Origin: Bacteroidetes bacterium UBA2664
Lineage (GTDB): Bacteria; Bacteroidota; Rhodothermia; Balneolales; Balneolaceae
DNA length: 64,000 nt
Assembly (NCBI GenBank): GCA_002359315.1
Contig: DEMS01000027.1
Location: 97,774-161,773, forward strand
Direction of reading: 5' to 3'
Made by a program: the position numbers and the translations under genes. The notes under the pieces were generated by a model. It saw only the letters and a list, made by a program, of their open reading frames with translations, was not told the DNA's origin and did not search any database. Positions within the stretch are counted from its first letter, which is position 1. Each line of letters opens with the position of its first letter. Positions 53,709 through 63,174 of the stretch are shown here, piece by piece.

Positions 53709-53727
53709 TCCCAAGTGCCACTTGGGA
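53709..53727. repeat. Perfect 8-bp hairpin
   Basis: TCCCAAGT-GCC-ACTTGGGA. Lies in the gap between convergent genes and may be a REP-like palindrome. It has no T-run directly after it. Confidence 0.6.
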
Positions 53728-53761
53728 TACGATTTTTAAAAACTTCATAGCAACTGCGGGG

Positions 53762-54598
53762 CTATCTTTTTGTTTTTGAATCATTTTCACGGTAAAAACG
53801 GGGTTTAAACAACCAATGCCTGTATGGATGATCCCAGTAATTTCTCTCGTCTCCACGTGTACCGGTAGTTATTCCGATATTAAAATTCGGATAGATCTTC
53901 CGAATTCTACGGTTGATCATTTTATAAAGCTTTTCTTTAGCAATGGTTCGTTTTCCTCTTCTCCATTTGCCCTCAGGTTTTTCTTTATGCAAGTCATTAA
54001 GTCTGAATTGAATGGCACCCAAAACAATATCAATGCACTGCAATAGTACATGATTATGTGACCTAATCTCTGCAATCTGGTTTTCAGGAATTATTAAATG
54101 CTGTCGTCTGAATTCCGGTGATTTTTCAAGGCTTGTAATATGAGATTTAAACAGAGCTGCTTTCTCCTTGGTATCTGGTAGTCGATCAAAATAGATTCTC
54201 AGTTTAATCTGATTTTTGTCCGGATTTGAGAATTTCAATCCAAATGCATGTTTTATAAACTGATAGTACAAAAGAAAATATTCGTGATTGTAGTGATACT
54301 CTTCCAGATTGGTTGCTTCAAATCGGTTCTGTGTGAACATGATTCGAATCTTGATTTTATCCTCATTAACCAAATCAAAAAGAGCCTCTATTACTTTTTT
54401 ATATTTGGATAGGTAATTCGCAGTCACTTTCTGCCATTTAATCTCATTGTGCAGATTTTGCTCTTTTTTTACATTTTCTAACGTACTGACAACTTCTGCC
54501 AGATCAGAAGATCGTACAAGTAAACCACCATAAAAGTTGGAATAATATTTTCCTTTTACGACAGATTCGTCTGCATAAATAATGTACTCTCTACTCAT
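53762..54598 (-). CDS. DUF3800 protein
   Basis: 278 aa. N-terminal RNase H-like strand with YIIYADESVVKG (Asp10, Glu11), later IRIYFDRLPDT (Asp near 138) and LLQCIDIVLGAIQFRLND (Asp near 190), the acidic residues and layout of DUF3800. Members cluster in defence islands with little direct functional evidence. The C-terminus is basic (KPRFYRENDSKTKR). It lies downstream of the restriction-NTPase operon on the same strand, after a relic gene end. Confidence 0.82.
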   Translation of the reverse strand: MSREYIIYADESVVKGKYYSNFYGGLLVRSSDLAEVVSTLENVKKEQNLHNEIKWQKVTANYLSKYKKVIEALFDLVNEDKIKIRIMFTQNRFEATNLEEYHYNHEYFLLYYQFIKHAFGLKFSNPDKNQIKLRIYFDRLPDTKEKAALFKSHITSLEKSPEFRRQHLIIPENQIAEIRSHNHVLLQCIDIVLGAIQFRLNDLHKEKPEGKWRRGKRTIAKEKLYKMINRRIRKIYPNFNIGITTGTRGDERNYWDHPYRHWLFKPRFYRENDSKTKR

Positions 54599-54763
54599 TT
54601 CAAATGCCTTAAGCCGTCTTTTTAAGCTTATCCTGAAATCTTAATACTCCTGATGAATGTTTGTTTATTGCTTATATTCTGGAATATCTTTTAAAACTCA
54701 GTTATCAAAATAATACACATTATATTCCCTTACAGAATTATTTTATTATTCCAAATCACTCCC

Positions 54764-54868
54764 CTACACAACCCTAATCTCCTCCACACTCAGCCCATAT
54801 AACTCATGCACCAATGGGTCAATTTCCACTTCCTGTTCTGTGGTATCAGCTTCAGGGTTGGAAGATTC
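54764..54868 (-). pseudogene. Relic 3' end of a type IIG methylase gene
   Basis: 34 codons and a stop, reading ESSNPEADTTEQEVEIDPLV and then HELYGLSVEEIRVV. It matches the last residues of the methylase at 57990-61796 (EEEIDRLVYELYELSEEEIGVV) and the DNA aligns by eye along about 90 bp. A TGA stop lies immediately upstream, so only the tail remains. The DUF3800 gene follows 165 nt later. Confidence 0.75.
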
Positions 54869-54930
54869 TCAGTTACTTATTTGATCAAATCAATAATTCC
54901 TTCACTGATTGTTTGAAGCCTTACTTTGTT

Positions 54931-57900
54931 TTAATAGGGTTTTACATTTATTGAATTTTCTCTAAGATATTCATTTAAATCTTCTTTCAGTTTTTTATAT
55001 ACCCAACTTCTGATGATGCAGTTGTTATCAACTTTGTTACACTGGATTCCTTTTTGAATACTTTTAGCATCGTTATCATTAATAAAACTCGTGAATCTAG
55101 AACCATAATTGATACCGTATTTTATATTACTTTCGCTTAGCTCTGAGTGTGACTTTTCAGTAAAATGGACTCTGGTTTTATCGTTTGGGGATTTGGTGTG
55201 TATATATCCGATTATTCTATACCTGTTATTGCTTTTTTTTAGTATCACATAATACTCATGAGGCAATGTATCGTAAAACTTTAAATTGTTTTTAAAGTTT
55301 GGGAAACAATCATCTACAATCTCTTGATAGGCTTTATCCAATAAAGTGAAAAATTCTTCTATATATCGCTTCTTTTGTTCTATTGAGAATTGAACATCGA
55401 TTTTATTAGGAATCCAATTACTCTTTAATCCTGATGATTTTAATTTGCTATCGACATCGTTTACATCAACATCCGGATAAGGTAGATGATAGTTTTCAAT
55501 AGTAGTTATTCCCTTTAGTATTAGTTTCTCCAAAGTTTTTTCAAGTTCAATAAAAGGAGGGTAACTGCCGCTAAAATTTGGTTTTGGCATTTCCGTGCCA
55601 TCCAGTATCGTTTTTAAAGCCTCAGCATTTATTTTCTCCCAATCATATTGAACTATTTTTGTTTTAAAACCTCTATGAAGATTTTTAACTACTTTTTCGA
55701 TTCCGAATATTGGTTTAAAATGCTCTGTAGCGAAAAACATTTTTACACGAAATAAAATATCGTAAAGATCAATTGGAAATAGATTTTGGTATCGCGGGTA
55801 ATATTTGTCTTTTAAATTAAGATTAAGCCCTAATTTATCGGGATAGAAGTATAAAATGTTAACTAGCTTCTCAATATTTAATACTGTTGAGGTAGATTCA
55901 TCTAAATTCCACTCCTCTACAATATTTTGTAAATAGTTGAAAACCCTATTTTTTACTAAATGATCAACATCTCCGAGAAGTAATCCTTCGTAATTCCAAT
56001 AAACAGATTGGGCATCATATTTTTCAAATACCTTTTGTAAATTTTTATTGGCAACATCATCGTCCTTAATCAACAGATTTTTTTGGTCTACAGGAATTTC
56101 AATAAATGAATAATTCTTTTTATTCAGGAAATCATTGGCAATTAATAATCCAATTTTAGCCTTAGTAAATGGTGGGAAAAGATTTTTAATGAAAGGAAAA
56201 TTAACATCTAAATAGTCAGTATACTTTTCAATAAATTCAATCAGTCTACTCTCCACAAATCTTTTTATAACTTGTTTGTGTGAAAGTGACGCATTGTTGA
56301 AATAAAATTGAATTGCACTAAATCCTATAATGCCTTTAAAAAAAGAAGGAAGAATATTTCTTAATTCTTCATCAGATTTGTCCTGTAATGAATAACTTTT
56401 GTGACAAATTATATAATCTCTAATTTTAGAGAAGTAAAAATTAATAGCTGTATTATCTTGGTGGTTTACTTTTGCAAGAATATTTCTATCAAATAATGAC
56501 TGTGGAATATTTTGAGTAATATTTAGTCCAAGCTTTGATTTTATATTTTCAAATTTCGAACCAATTGTCATCTCCCGATGATCTTTTAAAAGAAGTCCAC
56601 TCTGTTCTTCTTCAATAAGAATTTTACCAATATTTTTTAAAAATTCATTCGCAGTTTCTGAATCTAGTTTGTCTTTAAACTTTTCAAGATTATAAGCTAA
56701 ATATTTTCTAATTAGCTCGACCTCATTTATTGATGACGGCAGTTTTCTGCCTTGGTATACTTGGCTTAATACACGAAGGAAAAAACCATTCCTTATTTCA
56801 TCATTCAGATGTGATAAATCGCCTTTTAAATCAAATTTTTCTATGTATCTTTTCGATATTTTTTTAAACTCATCAATCGAAAATTCATCCAGGTGATATC
56901 CAACATCTACATCACTTTTTGAATTAATTGAAGCAAATATTTCGCTTTTCAAATATGAGTCATTGGAATTAATTTCTAAAAAATAATCCCAAACGGTTTT
57001 TTTGCAACTCAAACAAAATTTAATTCTATCAAAGGAATTTAATGCATAGCCGATTTCACTCAAATCCATTCGAAGAGAACTGTAAGACGACTCATCAATT
57101 GCATCAATAAAGATTATGACATCTTTGTTTATATAAGCCGCAAATTCATCTAATTTATTTAAAACTTTATTTTTATCTGAAAGGTTGGAAAAAAAGATAT
57201 TGAGATCACTGCTAACTAATTCTAAAATAGACTTATTAATCAATCCTGCATTATAGAAGAGTACAATTTTATTGTCTAAATATTGATAGCAATAATCACA
57301 AATCACGTTTGTTTTACCTACTCCAGAATCACCCACAATTGCAAAAACAGAATAGTTTGATTCAATAAATTTTTGAAATTCAAAATCAACATCATTCCTC
57401 TTTATGAATAAATCGGGAACAAATTTTACACTAACATCATCTTTGGTACCTACAATTGAGCCCAACCGATCATGTACCTGTTTTTCACAAAATATTTTGA
57501 GGTTTTCATCAGAGAAAGAAACAAAGTTTTTTAAAGCTTGATAGCGTATTCCTAATTCATCTTCCAAAGAAAGTTTTCCATCGTTCTTCCAAAAACTTGA
57601 TTGTGATGAAATGTTCTCTCCATTAAGTTTTTTTGTAGTTATAGAGTCATAAACCTCAATACCCTTTCCATTGGTGACAATAACAAAAGGAGGAATATTC
57701 TGTAATAATCTTGCATATGAAATGCCTTGATCTCTATCATCCTTGGTTAGTTTTAGGCCCTCTCGTTTTACTTCAAATAGAATTAAATTTCTTCCATTTC
57801 TGTGGCATAAAATATCAAGTCTCCCTTTCGCTTTTTTATTTGACGAATCCAGAACATGTTTATTATTTCCTAACTTAATTTCAAAAGTCTCTTCTAATGT

Positions 57901-57993
57901 TATTTCATCAATTTCAAAGCCTAAATTTTTTATATATGGCAAAAGTATTTTTGCCTTTATTTCTTCTTCAGTTAAAAAACTCCCTTTACTCAT
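54931..57993 (-). CDS. PD-(D/E)XK nuclease fused to STAND/NACHT-like NTPase
   Basis: 1020 aa, notably AT-rich coding sequence. The N-terminal part is HSDR_N-like: GRLDILCHRNGRNLILFEVKREG gives Asp60 and Glu74-x-Lys76 of a PD-(D/E)XK site. Next comes an NTPase with Walker A IVGDSGVGKTN (about 219-229) and Walker B VIIFIDAIDES (292-302; the DAIDE ending is NACHT-like), then a helical region and a C-terminal domain of unknown type (about 860-1020). The start overlaps the methylase stop by ATGA. I read it as a sensor NTPase that controls a nuclease, as in antiviral STAND proteins, but without visible TPR or other sensor repeats. An alternative is a restriction translocase subunit; the Walker motifs and missing DEAD/DEAH box argue against that. 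Confidence 0.8.
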   Translation of the reverse strand: MSKGSFLTEEEIKAKILLPYIKNLGFEIDEITLEETFEIKLGNNKHVLDSSNKKAKGRLDILCHRNGRNLILFEVKREGLKLTKDDRDQGISYARLLQNIPPFVIVTNGKGIEVYDSITTKKLNGENISSQSSFWKNDGKLSLEDELGIRYQALKNFVSFSDENLKIFCEKQVHDRLGSIVGTKDDVSVKFVPDLFIKRNDVDFEFQKFIESNYSVFAIVGDSGVGKTNVICDYCYQYLDNKIVLFYNAGLINKSILELVSSDLNIFFSNLSDKNKVLNKLDEFAAYINKDVIIFIDAIDESSYSSLRMDLSEIGYALNSFDRIKFCLSCKKTVWDYFLEINSNDSYLKSEIFASINSKSDVDVGYHLDEFSIDEFKKISKRYIEKFDLKGDLSHLNDEIRNGFFLRVLSQVYQGRKLPSSINEVELIRKYLAYNLEKFKDKLDSETANEFLKNIGKILIEEEQSGLLLKDHREMTIGSKFENIKSKLGLNITQNIPQSLFDRNILAKVNHQDNTAINFYFSKIRDYIICHKSYSLQDKSDEELRNILPSFFKGIIGFSAIQFYFNNASLSHKQVIKRFVESRLIEFIEKYTDYLDVNFPFIKNLFPPFTKAKIGLLIANDFLNKKNYSFIEIPVDQKNLLIKDDDVANKNLQKVFEKYDAQSVYWNYEGLLLGDVDHLVKNRVFNYLQNIVEEWNLDESTSTVLNIEKLVNILYFYPDKLGLNLNLKDKYYPRYQNLFPIDLYDILFRVKMFFATEHFKPIFGIEKVVKNLHRGFKTKIVQYDWEKINAEALKTILDGTEMPKPNFSGSYPPFIELEKTLEKLILKGITTIENYHLPYPDVDVNDVDSKLKSSGLKSNWIPNKIDVQFSIEQKKRYIEEFFTLLDKAYQEIVDDCFPNFKNNLKFYDTLPHEYYVILKKSNNRYRIIGYIHTKSPNDKTRVHFTEKSHSELSESNIKYGINYGSRFTSFINDNDAKSIQKGIQCNKVDNNCIIRSWVYKKLKEDLNEYLRENSINVKPY

Positions 57994-60900
57994 ACGCCCT
58001 CCACAACCCCAATCTCCTCCTCACTCAATTCATATAATTCATACACTAACCGGTCAATCTCCTCCTCCAGGGCTGTGATATTAGCTTCGGAAGTTTGTTT
58101 TTTGGCATCCAAAATTTTCTGGACGTTATTTTCCAACTTCTTCCGAGTTTTATCATCTGGGTTTACAATTGGAATGGTTTCAAGGTATTGATATATGAAT
58201 CTTAGATATCCGCCACGGTAGGAGGACGAAATGCTTCTATAGTAAAAATCAATCAAATCAGAGGCTAAAATGCCCAAAAGAAACATTTCATCACTACCAA
58301 TGATGTATGCTGTATTAACTACATAAAATCCACCTTCTTTATCGAAGGTGAAATTTCCCCTTAGTGAAATATCCGGTAAAATTATTTTAGGCTTTTCAAA
58401 CTCCTCATAATAATCTATCGCATCCTGTAATTCATACCATTTATAATTTCCAGGTTTTCTCCCTTTCCAATTACTTGAAGGAATATCCTTAGGTCTGGGT
58501 TTTAACCGTTCTTTATATTTTTTTAAATAATTCAGAACAGCAGGGTATTTTTTAATATCAATTCCTCTTCTGCTAAAAATAAGATAGTCCTTAGCCTTCG
58601 CCTGTTGGTAGCGCTTAATATCCCGGCCTCGTAAAAATGGTTTTATAATCTCTTCACTCTTAGAATCCTCTTCAATCAATTTTGCGCGCGTTTCCTCATC
58701 AATAACAAATGCATCATTCAACCCAGTTTTAATTCCATAATATATTGCCCCATCAACATATTCCTTAAGGCTAATGCCTTTGTTTTTTAATTTCTCAAGC
58801 AATCTCTGTGCTTTTGCATCAATCAGTGCCCACCCATCTAGCAATAACTTTGTTTGGTCGGATACGAAGCGATGTACGTTCAGGTACGATTCCAGGTTGT
58901 CAAAGTCCAATGTCTCAATTTCGGCAGCATAAAACCTGCCAGTCGGCGATTTTTTGCTCAATTGCAACAGACAGGGATAGGTGGTTGCTTCCTCAAATAC
59001 GGATAAATCTCCAAAATCATAAATTGCATCAATATTCACTTCTTTCTGTAACCATTCACGTAGAGACTTTCCATAATTAGCCCTCATCCATTTGTTGGCC
59101 ACGATGAATTGAAAGTGCCCGCCCTGACGTAAAAGCTCCATTCCCATCTCAATAAAATAGCTGTACAGATCAGCAGTTCCCTGATAAACGGTGTAACGAT
59201 TTTGCAGATAGGGTTTTAGCTCTTTAAATTGTTCCTGTCTAACATAAGGCGGATTCCCAATCACCACATCAAATCCGGTAAACCGACCCTCGTCATCTAG
59301 TACTTCTGGAAATTCGAACCGCCATTCAAATGCCTGATTAAAAAATGCATCACTTTCAGCTTCTGCTTTCTGCTCTTCCAAATTCTTAACTTTCTTTTTC
59401 TGCTCTTTAATGTCATTATTCGAGAACTTTACCTCGCCGAATAGATCACTGTTCGACATTAACTCCAGCTTTCCCCGTGCTTTCGAGAGTTTTTCATTAA
59501 TAGGGAGATTATTATACAGTGTAGTACTGTATTCCTGTTTGATATCATCAATTAGGTTCTGTAATCGCAGCTTTTCCGATCGATCACCTGTGTGTTTATA
59601 ACTTCGGACTGCTTCTTTGTAATCTTCCAGAGAGTGGTCGCTATTTTTAAATACACTGCTCAAATCTGTATCCAGTTCAAACCGACTCACCAGTGAGTTG
59701 CCCTGTTTGATGTTAATGTCAATATTGGGCAACACCTCTAACTCCATGAATTTACTTTCGGGTGTATAGTATGTCCGTTTAAGCAATTCAATCCACAACC
59801 GTAACCGGCAAATTTTCACAGAATTGGGATTGATATCCACTCCAAACAAACAGTTCTCAATCAAGAATCTTTTTTCTTTAAAAAGAGCTATTTGCACACG
59901 TTCTAAATCAGAAGAAATAGAGCGAGATGATAACTTTGTCCCTTTCCATGAGTGACTTACATCATATTCAAAAAGTTCTTCATCGCCCCAACTAATAATC
60001 AATTCATCATTTTCAACGGTAACATTTATCTGACGCAGAAGTTTTCCATCACTATCACAGAGAATATCTAATCTCGACTTAATGGCAATCAATTCATTTA
60101 AACAAGAAACTAAAAAATGTCCTGATCCAACGGCAGGGTCACAAATTTTTAATTCGTTAATGACCTGGTTGGCTTCATTTAACGGAATCCTTTCACGGTG
60201 GATTTCATTATAAAGTTTGTCAAAGGAATCACAACTCCATCCATACTTTTCATTAAATGCATCCATAACGGCCTTTTGTAATGTTTCACGGGCCATATAC
60301 TCTGTGATGAAACCCGGTGTGTAAAATGAGCCATCTTTATAACCGTTGATCTTTTCAAAAATCAGCCCCAACACAGAAGCATTGATCAGGCTTTTACTTT
60401 CATCCCGGATCTCTTCTGAACCCTCTGCCGAAAAATCGTATGCCTCCAGGAATTGAAAGAGATAATCAAGGGTGTTTAATGTTTTTCCTCTCTGTTTAGA
60501 TAGTACACTTCTGCTGTAAACCGGTATATCGGCATGGTCATCCAATCCGGAAATTCGAGTAGTTTGTCGCTCTAATGAAGAGACATCAAACAGTGAGCTA
60601 TTCAGATAGGGGATATGCCCAAATTTCTCATTGATATCTTCCGACCGCTCTTTTTCCTTTCGAGCCAAAACCTGAAAAAATAGTTTATTCAGTTCATCCA
60701 GCCCATCAATGGTCTTAAAGTTCAAGAACTTAAAATTTTTATCCTGTCTGTGATATCGAAAGAGCTGAGCTTCCAGTAGCTTTAAAAACAGAATTCTGTT
60801 CATCCAGGTAATAGACAGCTCCATTGCCACACTGAATAGCTGTTCATCTCTGTTTTTACCATAGCTGATAAGTGAATTCTTTAATGTTGAGAGGTGATCC

Positions 60901-61796
60901 TCAACATCAAGAATGCGAATAGTATTTTCAATTATGGAGCCCTGATTTCTGTTTTCATCAGAAACTCGTTGAATATATCGAGTACCACCTTCTTTCTTAT
61001 CTTCAAGGCCAAGAATATAGAGCAACTCAGTGTAAAAATCTCTGTTCAGGCTATTGCTATCATTGGCAAAAGATTCTTTTAAAAGCTGTGTAGGGGTGAA
61101 CAGTTTGTAGATTGGTATGAGTTTCTTTTCATACTCACTATCTTTTTCGCCTTTTAAAAACTTTTTGGTTTTGTTCAGTGGCAGCCACAAACCTGTGATC
61201 GCGGAATCCTGCGAATCGATATACTTGGATATTTCGCTGTACATGAAGTCATTGTTGGAAGAGACTTTCTGGTCTGATTTCCACTCTTTCCAGGTTTTAC
61301 GCAGCGTTGATGGACGGTAGAAAAAACGTTCAAACTCCTGAGCGTCAAAAATGAACCATTCATCCATATTGGTGATGATCACATGCTTCAGATCGCTGTT
61401 ATCTAGCTCAATTCTTTGTTCCAGATAGTAAAGCACTGCTTCATGCATAGCTTTCCTGTTAATCTGGTCTTTGGTGATCATTTGATTTGAGTTACCCGGC
61501 CTTTTTGCCTCAATTAAAACACCAACCGGATCTTTTCCCTTACCTCCGGTGTGGATTGCCATATCAATACGTACGCTGGTATTGATGGAATAGTCCTGAA
61601 ACCCAACTTTGTTAAAGAATGGCACTAAAAAGTTCTTAAAATGCTCCTCATGTTCATTTTTCTCTTTGGCTATCTCAACATCATTGTGAAGCTTTTCAAG
61701 TGCATCTTTAAAAACAGTAAAGGAACCTCTCTCGATAGGTTCCTTTAAGAACGCTTTATTTATGGTGCGACGAACTGTTTTTGATTCAAAAATCAT
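57990..61796 (-). CDS. Type IIG-like restriction-methyltransferase (Eco57I-like)
   Basis: 1268 aa single-chain enzyme. N-terminal nuclease with VRIDMAIHTGG ... VGVLIEAKRPG (Asp78, Glu96-x-Lys98). Central region DGSFYTPGFITEYMARETLQ. N6-adenine methyltransferase motif I ICDPAVGSGHFLVSCLN (Asp553) and motif IV VVIGNPPYVRQEQF (NPPY at 848-851). The C-terminal third (from YGIKTGLNDAFVIDEETRAK, then PFLRGRDIKRY) is a target-recognition region. It would methylate one strand of its site and cut unmethylated DNA. The next gene starts within its stop codon. Confidence 0.93.
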   Translation of the reverse strand: MIFESKTVRRTINKAFLKEPIERGSFTVFKDALEKLHNDVEIAKEKNEHEEHFKNFLVPFFNKVGFQDYSINTSVRIDMAIHTGGKGKDPVGVLIEAKRPGNSNQMITKDQINRKAMHEAVLYYLEQRIELDNSDLKHVIITNMDEWFIFDAQEFERFFYRPSTLRKTWKEWKSDQKVSSNNDFMYSEISKYIDSQDSAITGLWLPLNKTKKFLKGEKDSEYEKKLIPIYKLFTPTQLLKESFANDSNSLNRDFYTELLYILGLEDKKEGGTRYIQRVSDENRNQGSIIENTIRILDVEDHLSTLKNSLISYGKNRDEQLFSVAMELSITWMNRILFLKLLEAQLFRYHRQDKNFKFLNFKTIDGLDELNKLFFQVLARKEKERSEDINEKFGHIPYLNSSLFDVSSLERQTTRISGLDDHADIPVYSRSVLSKQRGKTLNTLDYLFQFLEAYDFSAEGSEEIRDESKSLINASVLGLIFEKINGYKDGSFYTPGFITEYMARETLQKAVMDAFNEKYGWSCDSFDKLYNEIHRERIPLNEANQVINELKICDPAVGSGHFLVSCLNELIAIKSRLDILCDSDGKLLRQINVTVENDELIISWGDEELFEYDVSHSWKGTKLSSRSISSDLERVQIALFKEKRFLIENCLFGVDINPNSVKICRLRLWIELLKRTYYTPESKFMELEVLPNIDINIKQGNSLVSRFELDTDLSSVFKNSDHSLEDYKEAVRSYKHTGDRSEKLRLQNLIDDIKQEYSTTLYNNLPINEKLSKARGKLELMSNSDLFGEVKFSNNDIKEQKKKVKNLEEQKAEAESDAFFNQAFEWRFEFPEVLDDEGRFTGFDVVIGNPPYVRQEQFKELKPYLQNRYTVYQGTADLYSYFIEMGMELLRQGGHFQFIVANKWMRANYGKSLREWLQKEVNIDAIYDFGDLSVFEEATTYPCLLQLSKKSPTGRFYAAEIETLDFDNLESYLNVHRFVSDQTKLLLDGWALIDAKAQRLLEKLKNKGISLKEYVDGAIYYGIKTGLNDAFVIDEETRAKLIEEDSKSEEIIKPFLRGRDIKRYQQAKAKDYLIFSRRGIDIKKYPAVLNYLKKYKERLKPRPKDIPSSNWKGRKPGNYKWYELQDAIDYYEEFEKPKIILPDISLRGNFTFDKEGGFYVVNTAYIIGSDEMFLLGILASDLIDFYYRSISSSYRGGYLRFIYQYLETIPIVNPDDKTRKKLENNVQKILDAKKQTSEANITALEEEIDRLVYELYELSEEEIGVVEGV

Positions 61797-62077
61797 AAGT
61801 TTTGACGATTTGATGATATATATTACTAATTTTCGTCTTCACGGTGCATAGACTTTTTTTGAAAAAAGCCAAAAGATACTCTCAGAAAAAAGCGTAAATA
61901 AACCACTGAGTACAAGAAAAAATCAGAATGTTTGTATCTGATTGTTTTTTATTTATTCACATAAACATCAATAATTTAGACCATTCTACTCAAAAAAGGA
62001 AAGTTACTACTGTAATGCTCATTCTGTTTTTATTGTTAAATTCAGTAAAATGCTAAAGGGGAGAATGAATCTCTTCA
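61797..62077. other. AT-rich intergenic region
   Basis: 280 bp upstream of the methylase gene; holds its promoter and a hairpin at 61921-61950. No gene seen. Confidence 0.5.
61921..61950. terminator. Bidirectional hairpin with T-run
   Basis: AATCAGA (61921) pairs with TCTGATT (61937), followed on the plus strand by GTTTTTT and on the minus strand by a T-rich run. It follows the Gfo/Idh/MocA gene on the minus strand and may isolate it from the defence operon. Confidence 0.6.
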
Positions 62078-63172
62078 CTAAACCTCCACTCTTTCCCCGC
62101 CTCTCCTCGAACTTTCCATAATTGCCTGCACAATCCGCACATCCCTCAGGCCTTCTGCGCCGGGGACAAGGGGTGGCCTGCCTTCTTTGATTGCCAGTGC
62201 ATCGTTGTCCATCTGACGCGCTTGCTGGTGATTGGGATTGGGTGGGAGTTGAGTGCCATCACTGGTTTCGCCCTGCACGCCGGAGTAGGAGAGGAACGGG
62301 CTTAACCGGTACCAGCCATCTGTGCATGAAACATCCAGATGGTTCATGTTCCGGGCAAAACTGCACTCTCCCTTTCCGATGATGCCGCCGGGCAGTTCCA
62401 GTTCAAAAATAGCGGATTCATCTACATCCGGGAACATCTCGGTCCGTTCGGTGCTCAAAACACCGGTAACAGCAATAGGCTCCAATCCGCTCGAATAGCG
62501 GATCGCATTGATGGGATAAACCCCCATATCGTATAACGACCCACCGCCGTAGGCAGCAATGGTTCGCCAGTCACCTTCCGGGAAATTTCCGTTGAATGCT
62601 CCGGCCGCTTCGATACCTGTGACACGCCCGTATGTCTGTTCCCGGCCATACCGGATAATCGTCTGCGTGTTGGGTTCATGCTGCATCCGGTAGCCGATGG
62701 AGAGATTTACCCGGTTTTTCTCTGCCGCTTCGATCATCGCCCGACACTCCGCCTCATCCATCGCCATCGGCTTCTCGCACATCACATGCTTGCCCGCATC
62801 CGCCCCGATGATGGAGTATTCCGCATGCAGATGATTGGGCAACACGATGTACACAACATCAATATCATTATTATCCGCTATCTGATGCATGTTTCCATAG
62901 TCGTAAATATTCTTGTCCGGAAACCCGAACTCCCCCTGCCACTCAGGGATTTTCTCAGGCGAACCCGTCACGATCCCCCTCAACTCGCAATGCTCCGTAA
63001 TCCGCAATCCCGGCCTCAACTGGCCATGACTATAGTTCCCTAGCCCCACCAGTGCAACCCCCAGTTTCTCTTTCCGGCGGGGTAGGATTAGATTTGGAAA
63101 TCCGAATGTTGCAGCGGCAGCAAAACCGCTGCTTATTTTTAAGAATTGTTTACGGGTGATGGGAGTTTTCAT
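62078..63172 (-). CDS. Tat-exported Gfo/Idh/MocA family oxidoreductase
   Basis: 364 aa. The N-terminal TRKQFLKISSGFAAAATFGFPN is a Tat-like signal with one Arg-Lys in place of Arg-Arg. The Rossmann part has LGVALVGLGNYSHGQL and DVVYIVLPNHLHAEYSIIGADAGKHVMCEKPMAMDEAE with the EKP motif, and the second domain has GYRMQHEPN and GGGSLYDMGVYPINAIRY. It would oxidise or reduce a sugar derivative with tightly bound NAD(P). It begins 2 nt after the stop of the ParE-like toxin gene. Confidence 0.92.
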   Translation of the reverse strand: MKTPITRKQFLKISSGFAAAATFGFPNLILPRRKEKLGVALVGLGNYSHGQLRPGLRITEHCELRGIVTGSPEKIPEWQGEFGFPDKNIYDYGNMHQIADNNDIDVVYIVLPNHLHAEYSIIGADAGKHVMCEKPMAMDEAECRAMIEAAEKNRVNLSIGYRMQHEPNTQTIIRYGREQTYGRVTGIEAAGAFNGNFPEGDWRTIAAYGGGSLYDMGVYPINAIRYSSGLEPIAVTGVLSTERTEMFPDVDESAIFELELPGGIIGKGECSFARNMNHLDVSCTDGWYRLSPFLSYSGVQGETSDGTQLPPNPNHQQARQMDNDALAIKEGRPPLVPGAEGLRDVRIVQAIMESSRRGGERVEV

Positions 63173-63174
63173 GG

